Positions 38,102 through 47,348 of a stretch of 64,000 bases of DNA are shown here, piece by piece (positions within the stretch are counted from its first letter, which is position 1; each line of letters opens with the position of its first letter). Both the position numbers and the translations under genes were made by a program. Source of the stretch: Mesorhizobium sp. Lineage in GTDB: Bacteria; Pseudomonadota; Alphaproteobacteria; Rhizobiales; Rhizobiaceae. Where the stretch lies: NCBI GenBank assembly GCA_019635735.1, contig JAHBYX010000003.1, positions 372,001 to 436,000 on the forward strand, read 5' to 3'. The notes beneath the pieces were generated by a model. The model saw only the letters and a program-made list of their open reading frames with translations. It was not told where the DNA came from and did no database searches.

Positions 38102-39304
38102 CTATTCGTGCCTCAGCGCCTCGATCGGATTCAGCCGGGCGGCCTGGCGCGCTGGAAAATAGCCGAACCCCATGCCGATCAGCGCCGAGAACACGAAGGC
38201 AAGCGCGATGATCCCCGGGCTGGTGACGAAGGGAATGCCGAGATAGACGCCGACGCCAAAGGCCAGGCCAAGGCCGAACAGGATGCCTACGATGCCGCCG
38301 AACAGGGCCAGCACCGTCGCCTCGACGAGGAACTGAGTCAGGACCTGGCTTTCGAGCGCGCCGATGGCGAGCCTGATGCCGATCTCGCGGGTACGCTCCG
38401 TTACCGACACCAGCATGATGTTCATGATGCCGATGCCGCCGACAAGCAGGCTGACCGCCGCGACGGCGCCGAGCAGCCCGGTCAGGATGCTGGTTGTTCC
38501 GGCCATGGTGGCGGCGATCTGGGTCATGTCGTTGACCGAGAAGTCGTCCTCCTCGCCGGCCACGATGCCGCGCCGCTCGCGCATCAGGCGCTCGATGTCG
38601 CCCTGGACCTTGCTGGTGGCGACGCCGTTGCGCGCCGACACCAGGATCGTATCGACGTCGCTGTTGCCGGCCATCCGCCGCTGAAAGGTGCGCAACGGCA
38701 TGAGAACGATATCGTCCTGGTCCGTGCCCATGCTGGACTCGCCCTTCTCGCCGAGCACGCCGATGACCTCGCACGAGACCTTGCCGACCCGGATGCTCCT
38801 GCCGAGCGGTGACGAGCTGCCGAACAGCTTGCCGCGCACGGTGTCGCCGATCAGGCAGACGGCGGTGCCGCGCTCTTCTGCCGGCAGGAAGGCGCGGCCG
38901 GACGCGATCGTCCAGTCGCCGACGATGAGATAATCGGCGTTGGTGCCGGCGACGCTGCTCTGCCGGCTCTCGCCGCCGAAGATGACGGTCGCCGACGATT
39001 GCGACATGGGCGCGACCGCGCGCAGGCCGGCAACCTGGTCGCGGATCGCCGCGACGTCCCTGGACGTGAAGGATTTCGCCTGCGTGCTGGCGCGTCCCGG
39101 CCCGAACTGGCCCGGCCGGACGAACAGCATGTTGCTGCCGAGCTTGCCCAGTTCCTCGGTCACCCGGGCAGTGGTGCCATTGCCGATCGTCACCATCGCG
39201 ATCACCGCGGCGACGCCGATGACGATGCCGAGGATGGTCAGGAACGATCGCATCGGATTGCGCAGAATGGCCTGCGCGGCGAGTTTCAGGGTTTCATAGA
39301 ACAC
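38102..39304 (-). CDS. MacB-like ABC transporter permease
   Basis: 400-aa MacB/FtsX-type membrane protein. One N-terminal membrane segment (SFLTILGIVIGVAAVIAMV) is followed by a large periplasmic domain (about residues 45-270) and three C-terminal segments beginning around LLGAVAAVSLLVGGIGIMNI. The start is GTG at 39304, overlapping the ATPase stop, with AGGAG 8 bp upstream. Unlike enteric MacB it is not fused to its ATPase. With the adaptor it should form an export or lipoprotein/antibiotic efflux system through an outer-membrane partner not encoded here. Confidence 0.88.
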   Translation of the reverse strand: MFYETLKLAAQAILRNPMRSFLTILGIVIGVAAVIAMVTIGNGTTARVTEELGKLGSNMLFVRPGQFGPGRASTQAKSFTSRDVAAIRDQVAGLRAVAPMSQSSATVIFGGESRQSSVAGTNADYLIVGDWTIASGRAFLPAEERGTAVCLIGDTVRGKLFGSSSPLGRSIRVGKVSCEVIGVLGEKGESSMGTDQDDIVLMPLRTFQRRMAGNSDVDTILVSARNGVATSKVQGDIERLMRERRGIVAGEEDDFSVNDMTQIAATMAGTTSILTGLLGAVAAVSLLVGGIGIMNIMLVSVTERTREIGIRLAIGALESQVLTQFLVEATVLALFGGIVGILFGLGLAFGVGVYLGIPFVTSPGIIALAFVFSALIGMGFGYFPARQAARLNPIEALRHE

Positions 39305-40040
39305 CGGTCGGCTCCTGCACCCTGTCGGACTCGATCCTGCCGTCCACGAAACGGATGACCCGGCGCGCATAGAGGGCGATGTCGTCCTCGTGGGTGACCA
39401 TGATCACGGTGAGGCCCTCGTCCGCGTTGAGGCGGGTGACGATGCCCATGATCTCGCGGCTGATCTTCGTGTCGAGGTTGCCGGTGGGCTCGTCGGCGAG
39501 CAGGACCATCGGGCTGGTGACGATGGCGCGGGCGATCGCCACGCGCTGCTGCTGGCCGCCGGACATCTCCGCCGAGGTATGGTTGGCCCGGTCGGCGAGG
39601 CCGACCTGGCCAAGCGCCTGCAGCGCGCGCCGGCGCCGGTCGACCTCGTTCATGCCGCGATAGATCAGCGGCAGCTCGACGTTCTCCACGGCGGTGGTGC
39701 GGGCGAGCAGGTTGAATCCCTGGAAGACGAAGCCGATCATGTGGCGGCGCAGCAGCGTCCGCTCGTCGCGACCGAGCCGGCTCACCGGAACGCCCTGGAA
39801 CAGGTATTCGCCCGACGTCGGCACGTCGAGGCAGCCCATGATGTTCATCGCCGTCGACTTGCCTGACCCCGACGGGCCCATGATGGCGACGAACTCGCCG
39901 CGCGAGATGGACAGGTCGACGCCGTCGAGCGCGCGCACCTCGGCTTCGCCGCTGCCGTAGACCTTGGTCAGTGCGCGGAATTCGATCAGGGGGGAGGGAG
40001 AGGCGTCCAAGGCGGCCGTCTCAGTCGGGCGCGACGGCAT
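39294..40040 (-). CDS. MacB/LolD-type ABC transporter ATP-binding protein
   Basis: 248-aa ATPase. Walker A is GPSGSGKST, the signature [15 protein letters not shown], Walker B VLLADEPTGNLD and the H-loop lies in MVTHEDDIAL, the pattern of MacB and LolD ATPases. It overlaps the adaptor gene by 20 bp and the permease by 11 bp, so the three are tightly coupled. Confidence 0.9.
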   Translation of the reverse strand: MPSRPTETAALDASPSPLIEFRALTKVYGSGEAEVRALDGVDLSISRGEFVAIMGPSGSGKSTAMNIMGCLDVPTSGEYLFQGVPVSRLGRDERTLLRRHMIGFVFQGFNLLARTTAVENVELPLIYRGMNEVDRRRRALQALGQVGLADRANHTSAEMSGGQQQRVAIARAIVTSPMVLLADEPTGNLDTKISREIMGIVTRLNADEGLTVIMVTHEDDIALYARRVIRFVDGRIESDRVQEPTGVL

Positions 40041-41289
40041 CGAGAACGACGTCGTCGCCCTCGGCGAGGTCGCCGGATTTCAACTCGGTATTCTGTCCGT
40101 CGGTCGCTCCGGTCACGACGGTCGTTTCGACCGGCACCTTGTCGCGCATGACCCACAGCGTGCGCGAGCCGCCGGGGAGTTCGGCCGTGGTCGCCGAGCC
40201 CGTGTGCGGCGGCCTGAACATGCTCATCAGCCCGCCGCCCGAATCGTCCTCCACCGGCGGCGTGTAGCGCAGCGCCGCATTGGGCACGAGGAGGGCCTCT
40301 TGGACGGTGTTGACCACTATGTCCGCCGTGGCGGTCATGCCCGGCCGCAGGAGGAGCTCGCTGTTGTCCACCGCGAGCAGGGCCTTGTAGGTCACCACGT
40401 TGTTGATGGTCTCGGAGACGAAGCGGATTTCGGTGATCTGCGCCGGAAACGTCCGGTCGGGATAGGCATCCACCGTGAAGGTCCCGGACTGGCCGACGGA
40501 GACATTGCCGATGTCGGCCTCGTCGACGTCGACCTGGACCTCCATGCGTTTCAGATCGCCGGCAATGGAAAACAGCACCGGCGCCGAAAGCGAGGCGGCG
40601 ATCGTCGAGCCTTCGTTGATATCGCGTGTCAGTACGACCCCGTCGATCGGCGAGGTGATCAGCGTCTTGGCGAGGTTCGTCTCGGCCAGCTTCAGATCGG
40701 CATCGGCGACGAGCACCTCCGCCTCCACGGCCTTGAGCGCGGCGTCGGCCGCGTCCATCGCGAGACGCGTGTCCTCGAGCGTCTGCGCCGACATGACGCC
40801 GCGGTTGAACAGTGCCTCCTGTCGCTCGTACGTGGCTTTCGACGCGTTCGCCGTCGCCCTGGCCTTGGCGACGTTGGCGTTGGCGACGACCAGGTGGGCG
40901 CGTGCGCTGGCGACGCCCGCCTGGAGCGTATCGGCATCGAGTTCGGCGAGCACGTCGCCGCGGTAGACGATGCTGTTGTAGTCGACATTCACCTTGCGGA
41001 CGATGCCGGATATGGCCGTCGAGACATCGACCTGGGTGATCGGCTGCACGGTTCCGGTCGCCGTGACGATCACGGTGAGATCGCCCCTGGCGACCTTCTG
41101 CGTCGTGTAGACGTAGCCGCTGCCTTGCGCGAAGTAGGCCCAGGCGAAGTAACCGGCAGCCACAAGTGCCGCGCCGATCAAGAGCCATCGCACCGCGCGG
41201 CCTGCCAGGCGCGACGGCCCGAGCGCCGCATCGCCGAGGATGTCGCGCAACGAAGCTGCCGGTCCGGTAGGGACTGTGTCTGAAGTCAC
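40021..41289 (-). CDS. Efflux periplasmic adaptor protein (MacA-like)
   Basis: 422-aa membrane-fusion protein. One N-terminal membrane anchor (WLLIGAALVAAGYFAWAYFA, about residues 50-69), a lipoyl half-motif (VTATGTVQPITQVDVSTAIS), a coiled-coil hairpin around residues 130-190 and beta-barrel domains follow. It links the MacB-like permease to an outer-membrane channel. It is the first gene of the operon; its promoter shares the 220-bp region with the zinc importer (41290-41509). Confidence 0.88.
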   Translation of the reverse strand: MTSDTVPTGPAASLRDILGDAALGPSRLAGRAVRWLLIGAALVAAGYFAWAYFAQGSGYVYTTQKVARGDLTVIVTATGTVQPITQVDVSTAISGIVRKVNVDYNSIVYRGDVLAELDADTLQAGVASARAHLVVANANVAKARATANASKATYERQEALFNRGVMSAQTLEDTRLAMDAADAALKAVEAEVLVADADLKLAETNLAKTLITSPIDGVVLTRDINEGSTIAASLSAPVLFSIAGDLKRMEVQVDVDEADIGNVSVGQSGTFTVDAYPDRTFPAQITEIRFVSETINNVVTYKALLAVDNSELLLRPGMTATADIVVNTVQEALLVPNAALRYTPPVEDDSGGGLMSMFRPPHTGSATTAELPGGSRTLWVMRDKVPVETTVVTGATDGQNTELKSGDLAEGDDVVLDAVAPD

Positions 41290-41384
41290 GCCTGCCTCGC
41301 TGTAAGAGCCAGATTGACGAGTGACAGTCTTCGCGCCGCCGGGCGTTGACGTGAATCAAGGTCGACGCAGATCGCAGGCGCGGG

Positions 41385-41410
41385 ACCCCACCGGTCGACC
41401 CCACCGGTCG
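41385..41410. repeat. 13-bp tandem direct repeat
   Basis: ACCCCACCGGTCG occurs twice head to tail (41385-41397 and 41398-41410) in the divergent promoter region between the macA-like and aztA-like genes. It could be a regulator site on the macA side or a slippage product; I see no further copies. Confidence 0.6.
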
Positions 41411-41450
41411 ATGGACAGTCCCTGTGCGCTCGCTCGCGCAGCTTGACGAA

Positions 41451-41465
41451 TGTAATAACATAACA
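41451..41465 (+). promoter_or_regulatory. Zur-like box before the zinc importer
   Basis: TGTAATAACATAACA fits the imperfect palindrome TGT-n-AT-nnn-AT-n-ACA expected of alphaproteobacterial Zur operators. It lies about 45 bp before the aztA-like start in otherwise GC-rich sequence. This predicts repression of the operon when zinc is sufficient. Confidence 0.65.
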
Positions 41466-41509
41466 TAGGAAGAGCGCCTCGCGCGGCTGCGGCCGCTGGC
41501 GGATAGACC

Positions 41510-42322
41510 ATGACCCAGGCCTGCCTCACCTTTCGCGATCTGACGCTCGGCTATGACAGCCATCCGGCCGTCCATCATCTGAGCGGCACGGTCGCACGCG
41601 GATCGCTGACCGCCATCGTCGGCGCCAACGGATCGGGCAAGTCGACGCTGCTCAAGGGCATCGCCGGGATGCTGAGCCCGATGTCGGGGGAGTTCGTGCG
41701 CGATCCCTCCGCGCGCATCGCCTACCTGCCGCAACAGTCCGAAATCGACCGTGGCTTTCCCGCGCGTGTCGTCGATCTCGTCTCGCTAGGCCTATGGCCG
41801 AAGCGCGGCCTGCTCGGGCGCTTCACCGGCGAGGATCGTGCGACCGTGGCGCGTGCGCTGTCGGCGGTCGGGCTCGAAGGCTTCGAGAACCGGCCGATCG
41901 ACACGCTGTCGGGCGGCCAGCTGCAGCGCGCGCTGTTCGCCCGCGTGCTGGTGCAGGATGCCGAGCTCATCCTGCTCGACGAGCCGTTCAACGCGATCGA
42001 CGCGCGCACCGTCGCCGACCTAGTCGCGCTGATCCGGCGCTGGCACGGCGAGAAGCGCACCGTCATCGTCGTCAGCCACGACATGGATCTGGTGCGCGAG
42101 AATTTTCCGCAGACGCTGCTCCTGGCGCGGCAGCCGGTCGCCTGGGGCGAAACCGCCGAGGTGCTGCGGCCGGAGAACCTGCTCAAGGCGCGGCGTTTCA
42201 CCGAAGCCTGGAGCGAGGACGCGCCCTGGTGCGAGCCGGAGCACGATCACGCCCATGATCACGGCCACGGACACCACCATGCCCACGAACATGGTCACGA
42301 TCACGGCCCGAGGGCGGCATGA
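41510..42322 (+). CDS. aztA: Zinc ABC transporter ATP-binding protein (AztA-like)
   Basis: 270-aa ATPase with Walker A GANGSGKST, signature LSGGQLQRALFAR, Walker B LILLDEPFNAID and an H-loop in VVSHDMDLV. The C-terminal 30 residues form a His/Asp/Glu-rich tail (EPEHDHAHDHGHGHHHAHEH) that could bind zinc, unusual for a cytoplasmic ATPase. The operon order (ATPase, permease, binding protein) and Zur-like box match Azt/Znu importers. Manganese is the main alternative metal. Confidence 0.9.
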   Translation: MTQACLTFRDLTLGYDSHPAVHHLSGTVARGSLTAIVGANGSGKSTLLKGIAGMLSPMSGEFVRDPSARIAYLPQQSEIDRGFPARVVDLVSLGLWPKRGLLGRFTGEDRATVARALSAVGLEGFENRPIDTLSGGQLQRALFARVLVQDAELILLDEPFNAIDARTVADLVALIRRWHGEKRTVIVVSHDMDLVRENFPQTLLLARQPVAWGETAEVLRPENLLKARRFTEAWSEDAPWCEPEHDHAHDHGHGHHHAHEHGHDHGPRAA

Positions 42323-43194
42323 ACGCGATCTACGATTTCCTGCTAGCGCCGTTCGTCGACTACGCCTTCATGCAGCGGGCGCTGGCCGGCTCGGTGCTTT
42401 TGTCGCTGTCGTCCTGCCCGGTCGGCGTGTTCCTGATGCTGCGGCGCATGAGCCTGACGGGCGACGCGATGGCGCATGCGATCCTGCCGGGCGCCGCTGT
42501 CGGTTTCCTGCTCTACGGGCTGGAGATCGTGCCCATGACCATCGGCGGGCTGTTCGCAGGCATGGTCGTAGCGCTCGGCGCCGGCGCAGTGTCGCGGCTG
42601 ACCGTGCAGCGCGAGGATGCGTCGATGGCGGCGTTCTACCTGATCTCGCTGGCGCTCGGCGTGCTGCTGGTGTCGATGCGCGGCTCGTCCGTCGATCTGA
42701 TGCACGTGCTGTTCGGCACGGTGCTGGCGCTCACCGACGACGCGCTGTGGCTCATCGCCTCGGTGGCGGTCGTCACCGCCGTGACAGTCACCGTGTTCTG
42801 GCGCGCGCTGGTGGCGGAGTGCCTCGACCCGCTGTTCCTGCGCTCGGTCAGCCGGCTTGGCACGCCGACGCATTTCATCTTCCTGGCGTTGGTCGTGCTC
42901 AACCTCGTCGGCGGCTTCCAGGCGCTCGGCACGCTGCTCGCCGTCGGCCTGATGATGCTGCCGGCCGCGACAGCGCGATTCTGGACGTCGCGGGTCGGGC
43001 CGATGGTGGCCGTGGCGATTGCCGTCGGCATCGCCTCGTCGATCGCCGGCCTGCTCCTCTCCTATCACGCCGAACTGCCCTCCGGCCCGGCGATCATCCT
43101 GTCGGCGGGCGTCGCCTATGCCGCCTCCATCATGGCGGCCCCGCGCGGCGCGCTGAGGAGCCGCGTCCGTCCCCATCGTCACCGCACAGCCTAG
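42319..43194 (+). CDS. aztB: Zinc ABC transporter permease (AztB-like)
   Basis: 291-aa inner-membrane permease of the ABC-3 (ZnuB/AztB) family with about eight membrane segments. VGVFLMLRRMSLTGDAMAHA and ILPGAAVGFLLYG are diagnostic. Its start overlaps the ATPase stop (ATGA). The C-terminal tail is Arg/His-rich (RVRPHRHRTA). Confidence 0.92.
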   Translation: MNAIYDFLLAPFVDYAFMQRALAGSVLLSLSSCPVGVFLMLRRMSLTGDAMAHAILPGAAVGFLLYGLEIVPMTIGGLFAGMVVALGAGAVSRLTVQREDASMAAFYLISLALGVLLVSMRGSSVDLMHVLFGTVLALTDDALWLIASVAVVTAVTVTVFWRALVAECLDPLFLRSVSRLGTPTHFIFLALVVLNLVGGFQALGTLLAVGLMMLPAATARFWTSRVGPMVAVAIAVGIASSIAGLLLSYHAELPSGPAIILSAGVAYAASIMAAPRGALRSRVRPHRHRTA

Positions 43195-43205
43195 GAGACC
43201 TGACC

Positions 43206-44189
43206 ATGCGAACCAATCTTGCGCGCGCACTGCTCGCCGCCACGGTGCTGACCGCCCTTCCCGCGGCGGCCGCGGCCGAACCGCTCAAGGTCGTCGCCAC
43301 CTTCTCGATCATCGGCGACATGGCCAAACAGGTCGGCGGCGACCGCATCGACCTCACCGTACTCGTCGGGCCGAACGGCGATGCGCATGTCTACGAGCCC
43401 AAGCCGCAGGACGCGGCGCGCATCGGGGAGGCCGAGGTCGTGCTGGCCAACGGCCTGAAGTTCGAAGGCTTCATCGACCGCGTCGTCGAGGCGAGCGGCA
43501 CCAGGGCGCCGATCGTCGAGCTGACCAAAGGCGTCACTCCGATCGAGGCCGGCGAGGACGAACACGAGCACGGCCACGAGGAGGCCGCCCACGAGGGCGA
43601 GGAAGGCCACGACGGCGAAGACAAGGCCGAGGCCGGCCACGAAGGTCACGACCACGGCGCCTTCGACCCGCACGCCTTCCAGTCTATCCCCAATGCGATC
43701 ATCTACGTCGCCAACATCGCCGACGCGCTCTGCGCGGCCGATGCGGACGGCTGCGATACCTACAGGGCAAATGCCGCTTCCTATACCGAAACCCTGAAGG
43801 CGCTCGACGCCGAGCTGCGCGCGGAGGTGGCGGCGATTCCGGAGGGCAAGCGCACCATCATCACCTCGCACGACGCTTTCGGCTATTTCGCCAAGGAATA
43901 TGGCATCACCTTCCTGGCGCCGGAAGGTATCTCGACGGATGCAGAGGCCTCCGCCGCGGACGTGGCCAAGCTGATCGACCAGGTTCGCGAGGACAGCGCC
44001 TCGGCCGTCTTCGTCGAGAACGTCAGCAATCCCCGCCTGATCGAGCAGATCGCCAAGGAGACCGGCCTGAAGGTCGGCGGCGCGCTCTATTCGGACGCGC
44101 TGTCGGCCGCGGACGGACCGGCGCCCACCTATGTCGACCTGATGCGCTACAACATCCGCACCATTGCCGGCGCGATTACCGGAAGCTGA
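43206..44189 (+). CDS. aztC: Zinc ABC transporter substrate-binding protein (AztC/ZnuA-like)
   Basis: 327-aa periplasmic cluster A-I metal-binding protein. Its Sec signal peptide (residues 1-24, AAAAA-E) is followed by KVVATFSIIGDMAKQVGG. Metal ligands are expected from His60 (GDAHVYEPKP), the His in FDPHAFQS, the His in ITSHDAFGYF and a C-terminal Asp. A long acidic His-rich loop (about residues 119-155) separates the first two, as in zinc-specific members. The start ATG at 43206 has AGGAG upstream. Confidence 0.9.
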   Translation: MRTNLARALLAATVLTALPAAAAAEPLKVVATFSIIGDMAKQVGGDRIDLTVLVGPNGDAHVYEPKPQDAARIGEAEVVLANGLKFEGFIDRVVEASGTRAPIVELTKGVTPIEAGEDEHEHGHEEAAHEGEEGHDGEDKAEAGHEGHDHGAFDPHAFQSIPNAIIYVANIADALCAADADGCDTYRANAASYTETLKALDAELRAEVAAIPEGKRTIITSHDAFGYFAKEYGITFLAPEGISTDAEASAADVAKLIDQVREDSASAVFVENVSNPRLIEQIAKETGLKVGGALYSDALSAADGPAPTYVDLMRYNIRTIAGAITGS

Positions 44190-44225
44190 ACGGCGCCGCG
44201 GCGCCTGTTACGGGGTTTTCGATCG

Positions 44226-45029
44226 CTATTGCGCTTCGCCGGCCCCGTCAACACGCTCGGCACGGTCGGTCACGTCGAGCCGCACTCCGGCGGCGGCGAG
44301 CGCCTCGGCAATGTCGGCGGGCGGAGCGCGGTCGGTCACGAGGCCCGTCACGCCCTCCATCGCGCAGATGCGCACCAGCCCGCGGCGACCGAACTTCGAG
44401 TGGTCGGTCACCACGAGGCGGCGGCTGCCGCAGGACAGCACCGTGCGGGCGAACTCGGACTCCTCGAGATCGTAGTCCATCAGCCCCTCGGCATCGACCG
44501 CGCCGACCGAAATGATCGAGTGGTCGACCGAGAAGCGGCTGATGAACTCGATCGCCGAGACGCCGAAGGCCGCGCCGGAATCGCTTCTCAGCTCACCGCC
44601 GGCCATGTAGACCTTGTTGCCGTTGACCGTCGCCAGCGTGCGGGCGATGTCGGACGAGTTGGTGACGACCGTGAGCCTGCGGTGGCCCAGCAGTTCGCGG
44701 GCGAGGAAACTCGTCGTCGTTCCCGTGTCGAGCATGATGGAATCGCCGTCTGCGATGGTCGCCGCGACGTGGCGCGCGATGGCGCGCTTGGCGGCCGCGT
44801 TCTCGCGCATGCGACCTTCGAACGGCGCCTCGCCCCCCTGCCCGGCCAGCCCGACCGCTCCGTGCATCCTGACCACCGACCCGTCGCCGCTCAGCGGCTT
44901 CACGTCGCGCCGCACCGTCTCCAGCGAGACGCCGAGTCGGTCCGCCAGGTCGGAGATCGACATCGTGCCTTCCTCGCGCAACATGCGCAGGATCTCGGCG
45001 TGACGCTTCGACAGGAGGGTGGTGGACAT
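44226..45029 (-). CDS. DeoR/GlpR family transcriptional regulator
   Basis: 267-aa regulator. The N-terminal helix-turn-helix (SISDLADRLGVSLETVRRD) and the C-terminal sugar-phosphate-sensing domain with DTGTTTSFLA, TNSSDIARTL, GGELRSDSGAAFG and VTDHSKFGRRG are standard DeoR features. ATG at 45029 is chosen; 45059 is an in-frame alternative. It is divergent from the quaternary-amine operon across 204 bp, so it may control that operon or itself, possibly through a phosphorylated intermediate. Confidence 0.88.
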   Translation of the reverse strand: MSTTLLSKRHAEILRMLREEGTMSISDLADRLGVSLETVRRDVKPLSGDGSVVRMHGAVGLAGQGGEAPFEGRMRENAAAKRAIARHVAATIADGDSIMLDTGTTTSFLARELLGHRRLTVVTNSSDIARTLATVNGNKVYMAGGELRSDSGAAFGVSAIEFISRFSVDHSIISVGAVDAEGLMDYDLEESEFARTVLSCGSRRLVVTDHSKFGRRGLVRICAMEGVTGLVTDRAPPADIAEALAAAGVRLDVTDRAERVDGAGEAQ

Positions 45030-45126
45030 GATCGACCCAATTGCCCGTTTCGACGGCATTCGTGACCGCTCTTGCCCGCTTCGTGACAAAATTCGGTCAG
45101 GAAGCCATAAAACACCACATGCCTCG

Positions 45127-45155
45127 TTGACAAGGCGGCTGCCGCTGCGTGACAT
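45127..45155 (+). promoter_or_regulatory. Possible promoter of the quaternary-amine operon
   Basis: TTGACA at 45127-45132 with a 17-bp spacer and TGACAT at 45150-45155 gives a plausible, imperfect -35/-10 pair 79 bp before the binding-protein start. Nearby AT-rich sequence (CATAAAACACCACATG, 45106-45121) could be a DeoR operator. Both are pattern-based guesses. Confidence 0.35.
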
Positions 45156-45233
45156 TGCCGGATTGATACGAAGACCTCCTGCGGGGTTGTCCCGACCGGA
45201 GGCGGGGCGAACACTTTCACAGGAGTTTCGGAC

Positions 45234-46202
45234 ATGATTGCCACGTGCCATGCATTGAAGACGGCCTGCGCGACCCTCGCACTGGCCGCGGCGCTCTCCT
45301 TCGGCGGCGCAGCCGTCGCGCAGGAATCGACCGACCCGATCAAGCTCACGCTGCACGACTGGACGGGCCAGCTGATCACCACCGAGCTGATGGGCGAGGT
45401 GCTGAAGAAGGCCGGCTACAGCGTCGAATACGTCCAGGCCGACTATCTCGCGCAGTTCGCGGGGCTCGAGGCCGGCGATCTGCACGTGGCGATGGAGATG
45501 TGGGAGACCACCGGCCGCGACGCGATGGACGCCTCGACCGCCACCGGCAAGACCGAGGTGTTCGGCCCGACCGGCATGAAGGCCAAGGAAGAGTGGTGGT
45601 TTCCCGAATACATGAAGGAGAAGTGCCCCGGCCTGCCCAACTGGGAAGCGCTGAAGGACGAGAAGTGCGCCGAGATGTTCTCGACCGCCGAAACCGCGCC
45701 GAAGGGCCGCTATCTCGGCGGTCCCGTCACCTGGGGCGGCTTCGACGACGAGCGGGTGGCCGCACTCGGCCTGCCCTTCGAGGTGATCCATGCCGGCACG
45801 GACGCCGCGCTCTTCGCCGAGCTCGAAAGCGCCTACCAGCGGCAGGCGCCGATCCTGCTCTGGATCTACGCGCCGCACTGGGCGCCGGCGAAATACAAGG
45901 GCGAGTGGATCGAATTCCCCGAATACACCAAGGAATGCTACACCGACCCGAAATGGGGCTCGAACCCCAACGCGCTCTACGACTGCGGCAAGCCCTTCGG
46001 CGAGATCTGGAAGGTCGGCTGGGCCGGCGTGAAGGACAAGTGGCCGGGCGCCTACAAGGCGATCAAGGCGTTTTCGATCGACAATGACGAGATGGGCAAG
46101 ATGATCACCGCCGTGGACCTCGACGGCAAGAAGATCCCCGACGTCGTCGCCGAATGGATGGGCGCCAACGAGGCCAAGTGGTCGGAGTGGATCAAGAAAT
46201 AG
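45234..46202 (+). CDS. Glycine betaine/choline-type ABC transporter substrate-binding protein
   Basis: 322-aa periplasmic binding protein of the OpuAC/ProX family, with a Sec signal ending near AVA-Q (residue 29). Aromatic residues typical of the quaternary-amine cage are abundant: LTLHDWTGQ, AMEMWETTG, EEWWFPEYM, ILLWIYAPHWAP. The start ATG at 45234 follows CAGGAG. It opens a five-gene operon. Glycine betaine, choline, dimethylglycine or a related compound is the likely ligand. Confidence 0.9.
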   Translation: MIATCHALKTACATLALAAALSFGGAAVAQESTDPIKLTLHDWTGQLITTELMGEVLKKAGYSVEYVQADYLAQFAGLEAGDLHVAMEMWETTGRDAMDASTATGKTEVFGPTGMKAKEEWWFPEYMKEKCPGLPNWEALKDEKCAEMFSTAETAPKGRYLGGPVTWGGFDDERVAALGLPFEVIHAGTDAALFAELESAYQRQAPILLWIYAPHWAPAKYKGEWIEFPEYTKECYTDPKWGSNPNALYDCGKPFGEIWKVGWAGVKDKWPGAYKAIKAFSIDNDEMGKMITAVDLDGKKIPDVVAEWMGANEAKWSEWIKK

Positions 46203-46225
46203 GTCTGCCAGACCTCCATCACAGC

Positions 46226-47227
46226 ATGACCGCGAAACTCTCCTGCCGGCACGTGTGGAAACTGTTCGGCGAGGGCGCGAAGGCGTTTCTCGCCGACACG
46301 CCGTCCCCCGACGCCGCGGCGCTGTCGGCGCGCAACCTCGTCGGCGCGGTGCGCGACATCAATCTCGACGTGGCCGAGGGCGAGATCTTCGTCATCATGG
46401 GCCTGTCCGGCTCCGGCAAGTCGACGCTGGTGCGGTGTCTCTCGCGGCTGATCGAGCCGACCGCAGGCGAGATCCTGTTCAACGGCGAGAACCTGCTCGC
46501 CGCCGACGAGAAGCGGATGATCGAGATCCGCCGCCACCGGATGGGCATGGTGTTCCAGCATTTCGCGCTGCTGCCGCATCTCACCGTGCTCGACAACGTC
46601 GCCTTTCCGCTGTCAATCCAGGGCATGGACCGCGCCGCCCGCGAAACCCGGGCGCGCGAGATGATCGACCTCGTCGGACTGACCGGCCGCGAGGCTTTCT
46701 ACCCGCGCCAGCTCTCCGGCGGACAGCAGCAGCGGGTCGGCATCGCCCGCTCGCTCGCCGTCGAGCCGGAACTGTGGTTCCTCGACGAACCTTTCTCGGC
46801 GCTCGACCCGCTGATCCGGCGCGAGATGCAAGACGAGTTCGTGCGCCTTCAGTCCAAGCTGAAGAAGACGATCGTCTTCATCACCCACGATTTCGACGAG
46901 GCGATCAGGCTCGCCGACCGCATCGCCATCATGAAGGACGGCGAAATCGTCCAGACGGGCACGCCGGAAGATCTCGTGCTCAACCCCGCGACCGACTACG
47001 TGCGCGAGTTCACCCGCGACGTGGCGCAGGCGAAGGTGGTGCGGGTCGGTCGCCTGATGCAGCCGGGCGACGCATCCGGCCGGCCGCGGGTCGCGGCGAC
47101 CGCGCGCATTTCCGAGGCGGCGCGGCTGTTCGACGGCGGCGAGACGCTGGCAGTGGTCGATGCCAACGGCGCGCCGGTCGGCCGGCTCGAACGCCGCGAC
47201 GTCGCCGACCTGATGCTGAGGGGGTGA
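46226..47227 (+). CDS. Glycine betaine-type ABC transporter ATP-binding protein (ProV/OpuAA-like)
   Basis: 333-aa ATPase. An N-terminal extension ([14 protein letters not shown]) typical of ProV precedes Walker [10 protein letters not shown]. The signature is [15 protein letters not shown], Walker [14 protein letters not shown] and the H-loop [11 protein letters not shown]. The C-terminal 50 residues look like a single CBS-like half ([20 protein letters not shown]), short compared with ProV. The ribosome site before ATG 46226 is weak. Confidence 0.9.
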   Translation: MTAKLSCRHVWKLFGEGAKAFLADTPSPDAAALSARNLVGAVRDINLDVAEGEIFVIMGLSGSGKSTLVRCLSRLIEPTAGEILFNGENLLAADEKRMIEIRRHRMGMVFQHFALLPHLTVLDNVAFPLSIQGMDRAARETRAREMIDLVGLTGREAFYPRQLSGGQQQRVGIARSLAVEPELWFLDEPFSALDPLIRREMQDEFVRLQSKLKKTIVFITHDFDEAIRLADRIAIMKDGEIVQTGTPEDLVLNPATDYVREFTRDVAQAKVVRVGRLMQPGDASGRPRVAATARISEAARLFDGGETLAVVDANGAPVGRLERRDVADLMLRG

Positions 47228-47249
47228 GCGTGCGCGTTCGACCCCACAC

Positions 47250-47338
47250 CCCCACCCCTAACCCCTCCCCACAAGGGGGAGGGGAAGCTGCCGCGCGCCC
47301 GTCCCCCTCCCCCTTGTGGGGAGGGATTAGGGGTGGGG
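47250..47338. repeat. Intergenic inverted repeat, family C
   Basis: Two arms of about 36 bp (47250-47285 and 47302-47338), nearly perfect complements with essentially one mismatch, in the 121-bp gap between the ATPase and fused permease genes. Each arm also contains a CCCCTCCCC-ACAA-GGGGGAGGGG hairpin. It sits within an otherwise compact operon and could reduce read-through or stabilise the upstream mRNA. Confidence 0.8.
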
Positions 47339-47348
47339 ATAGTCGCCC

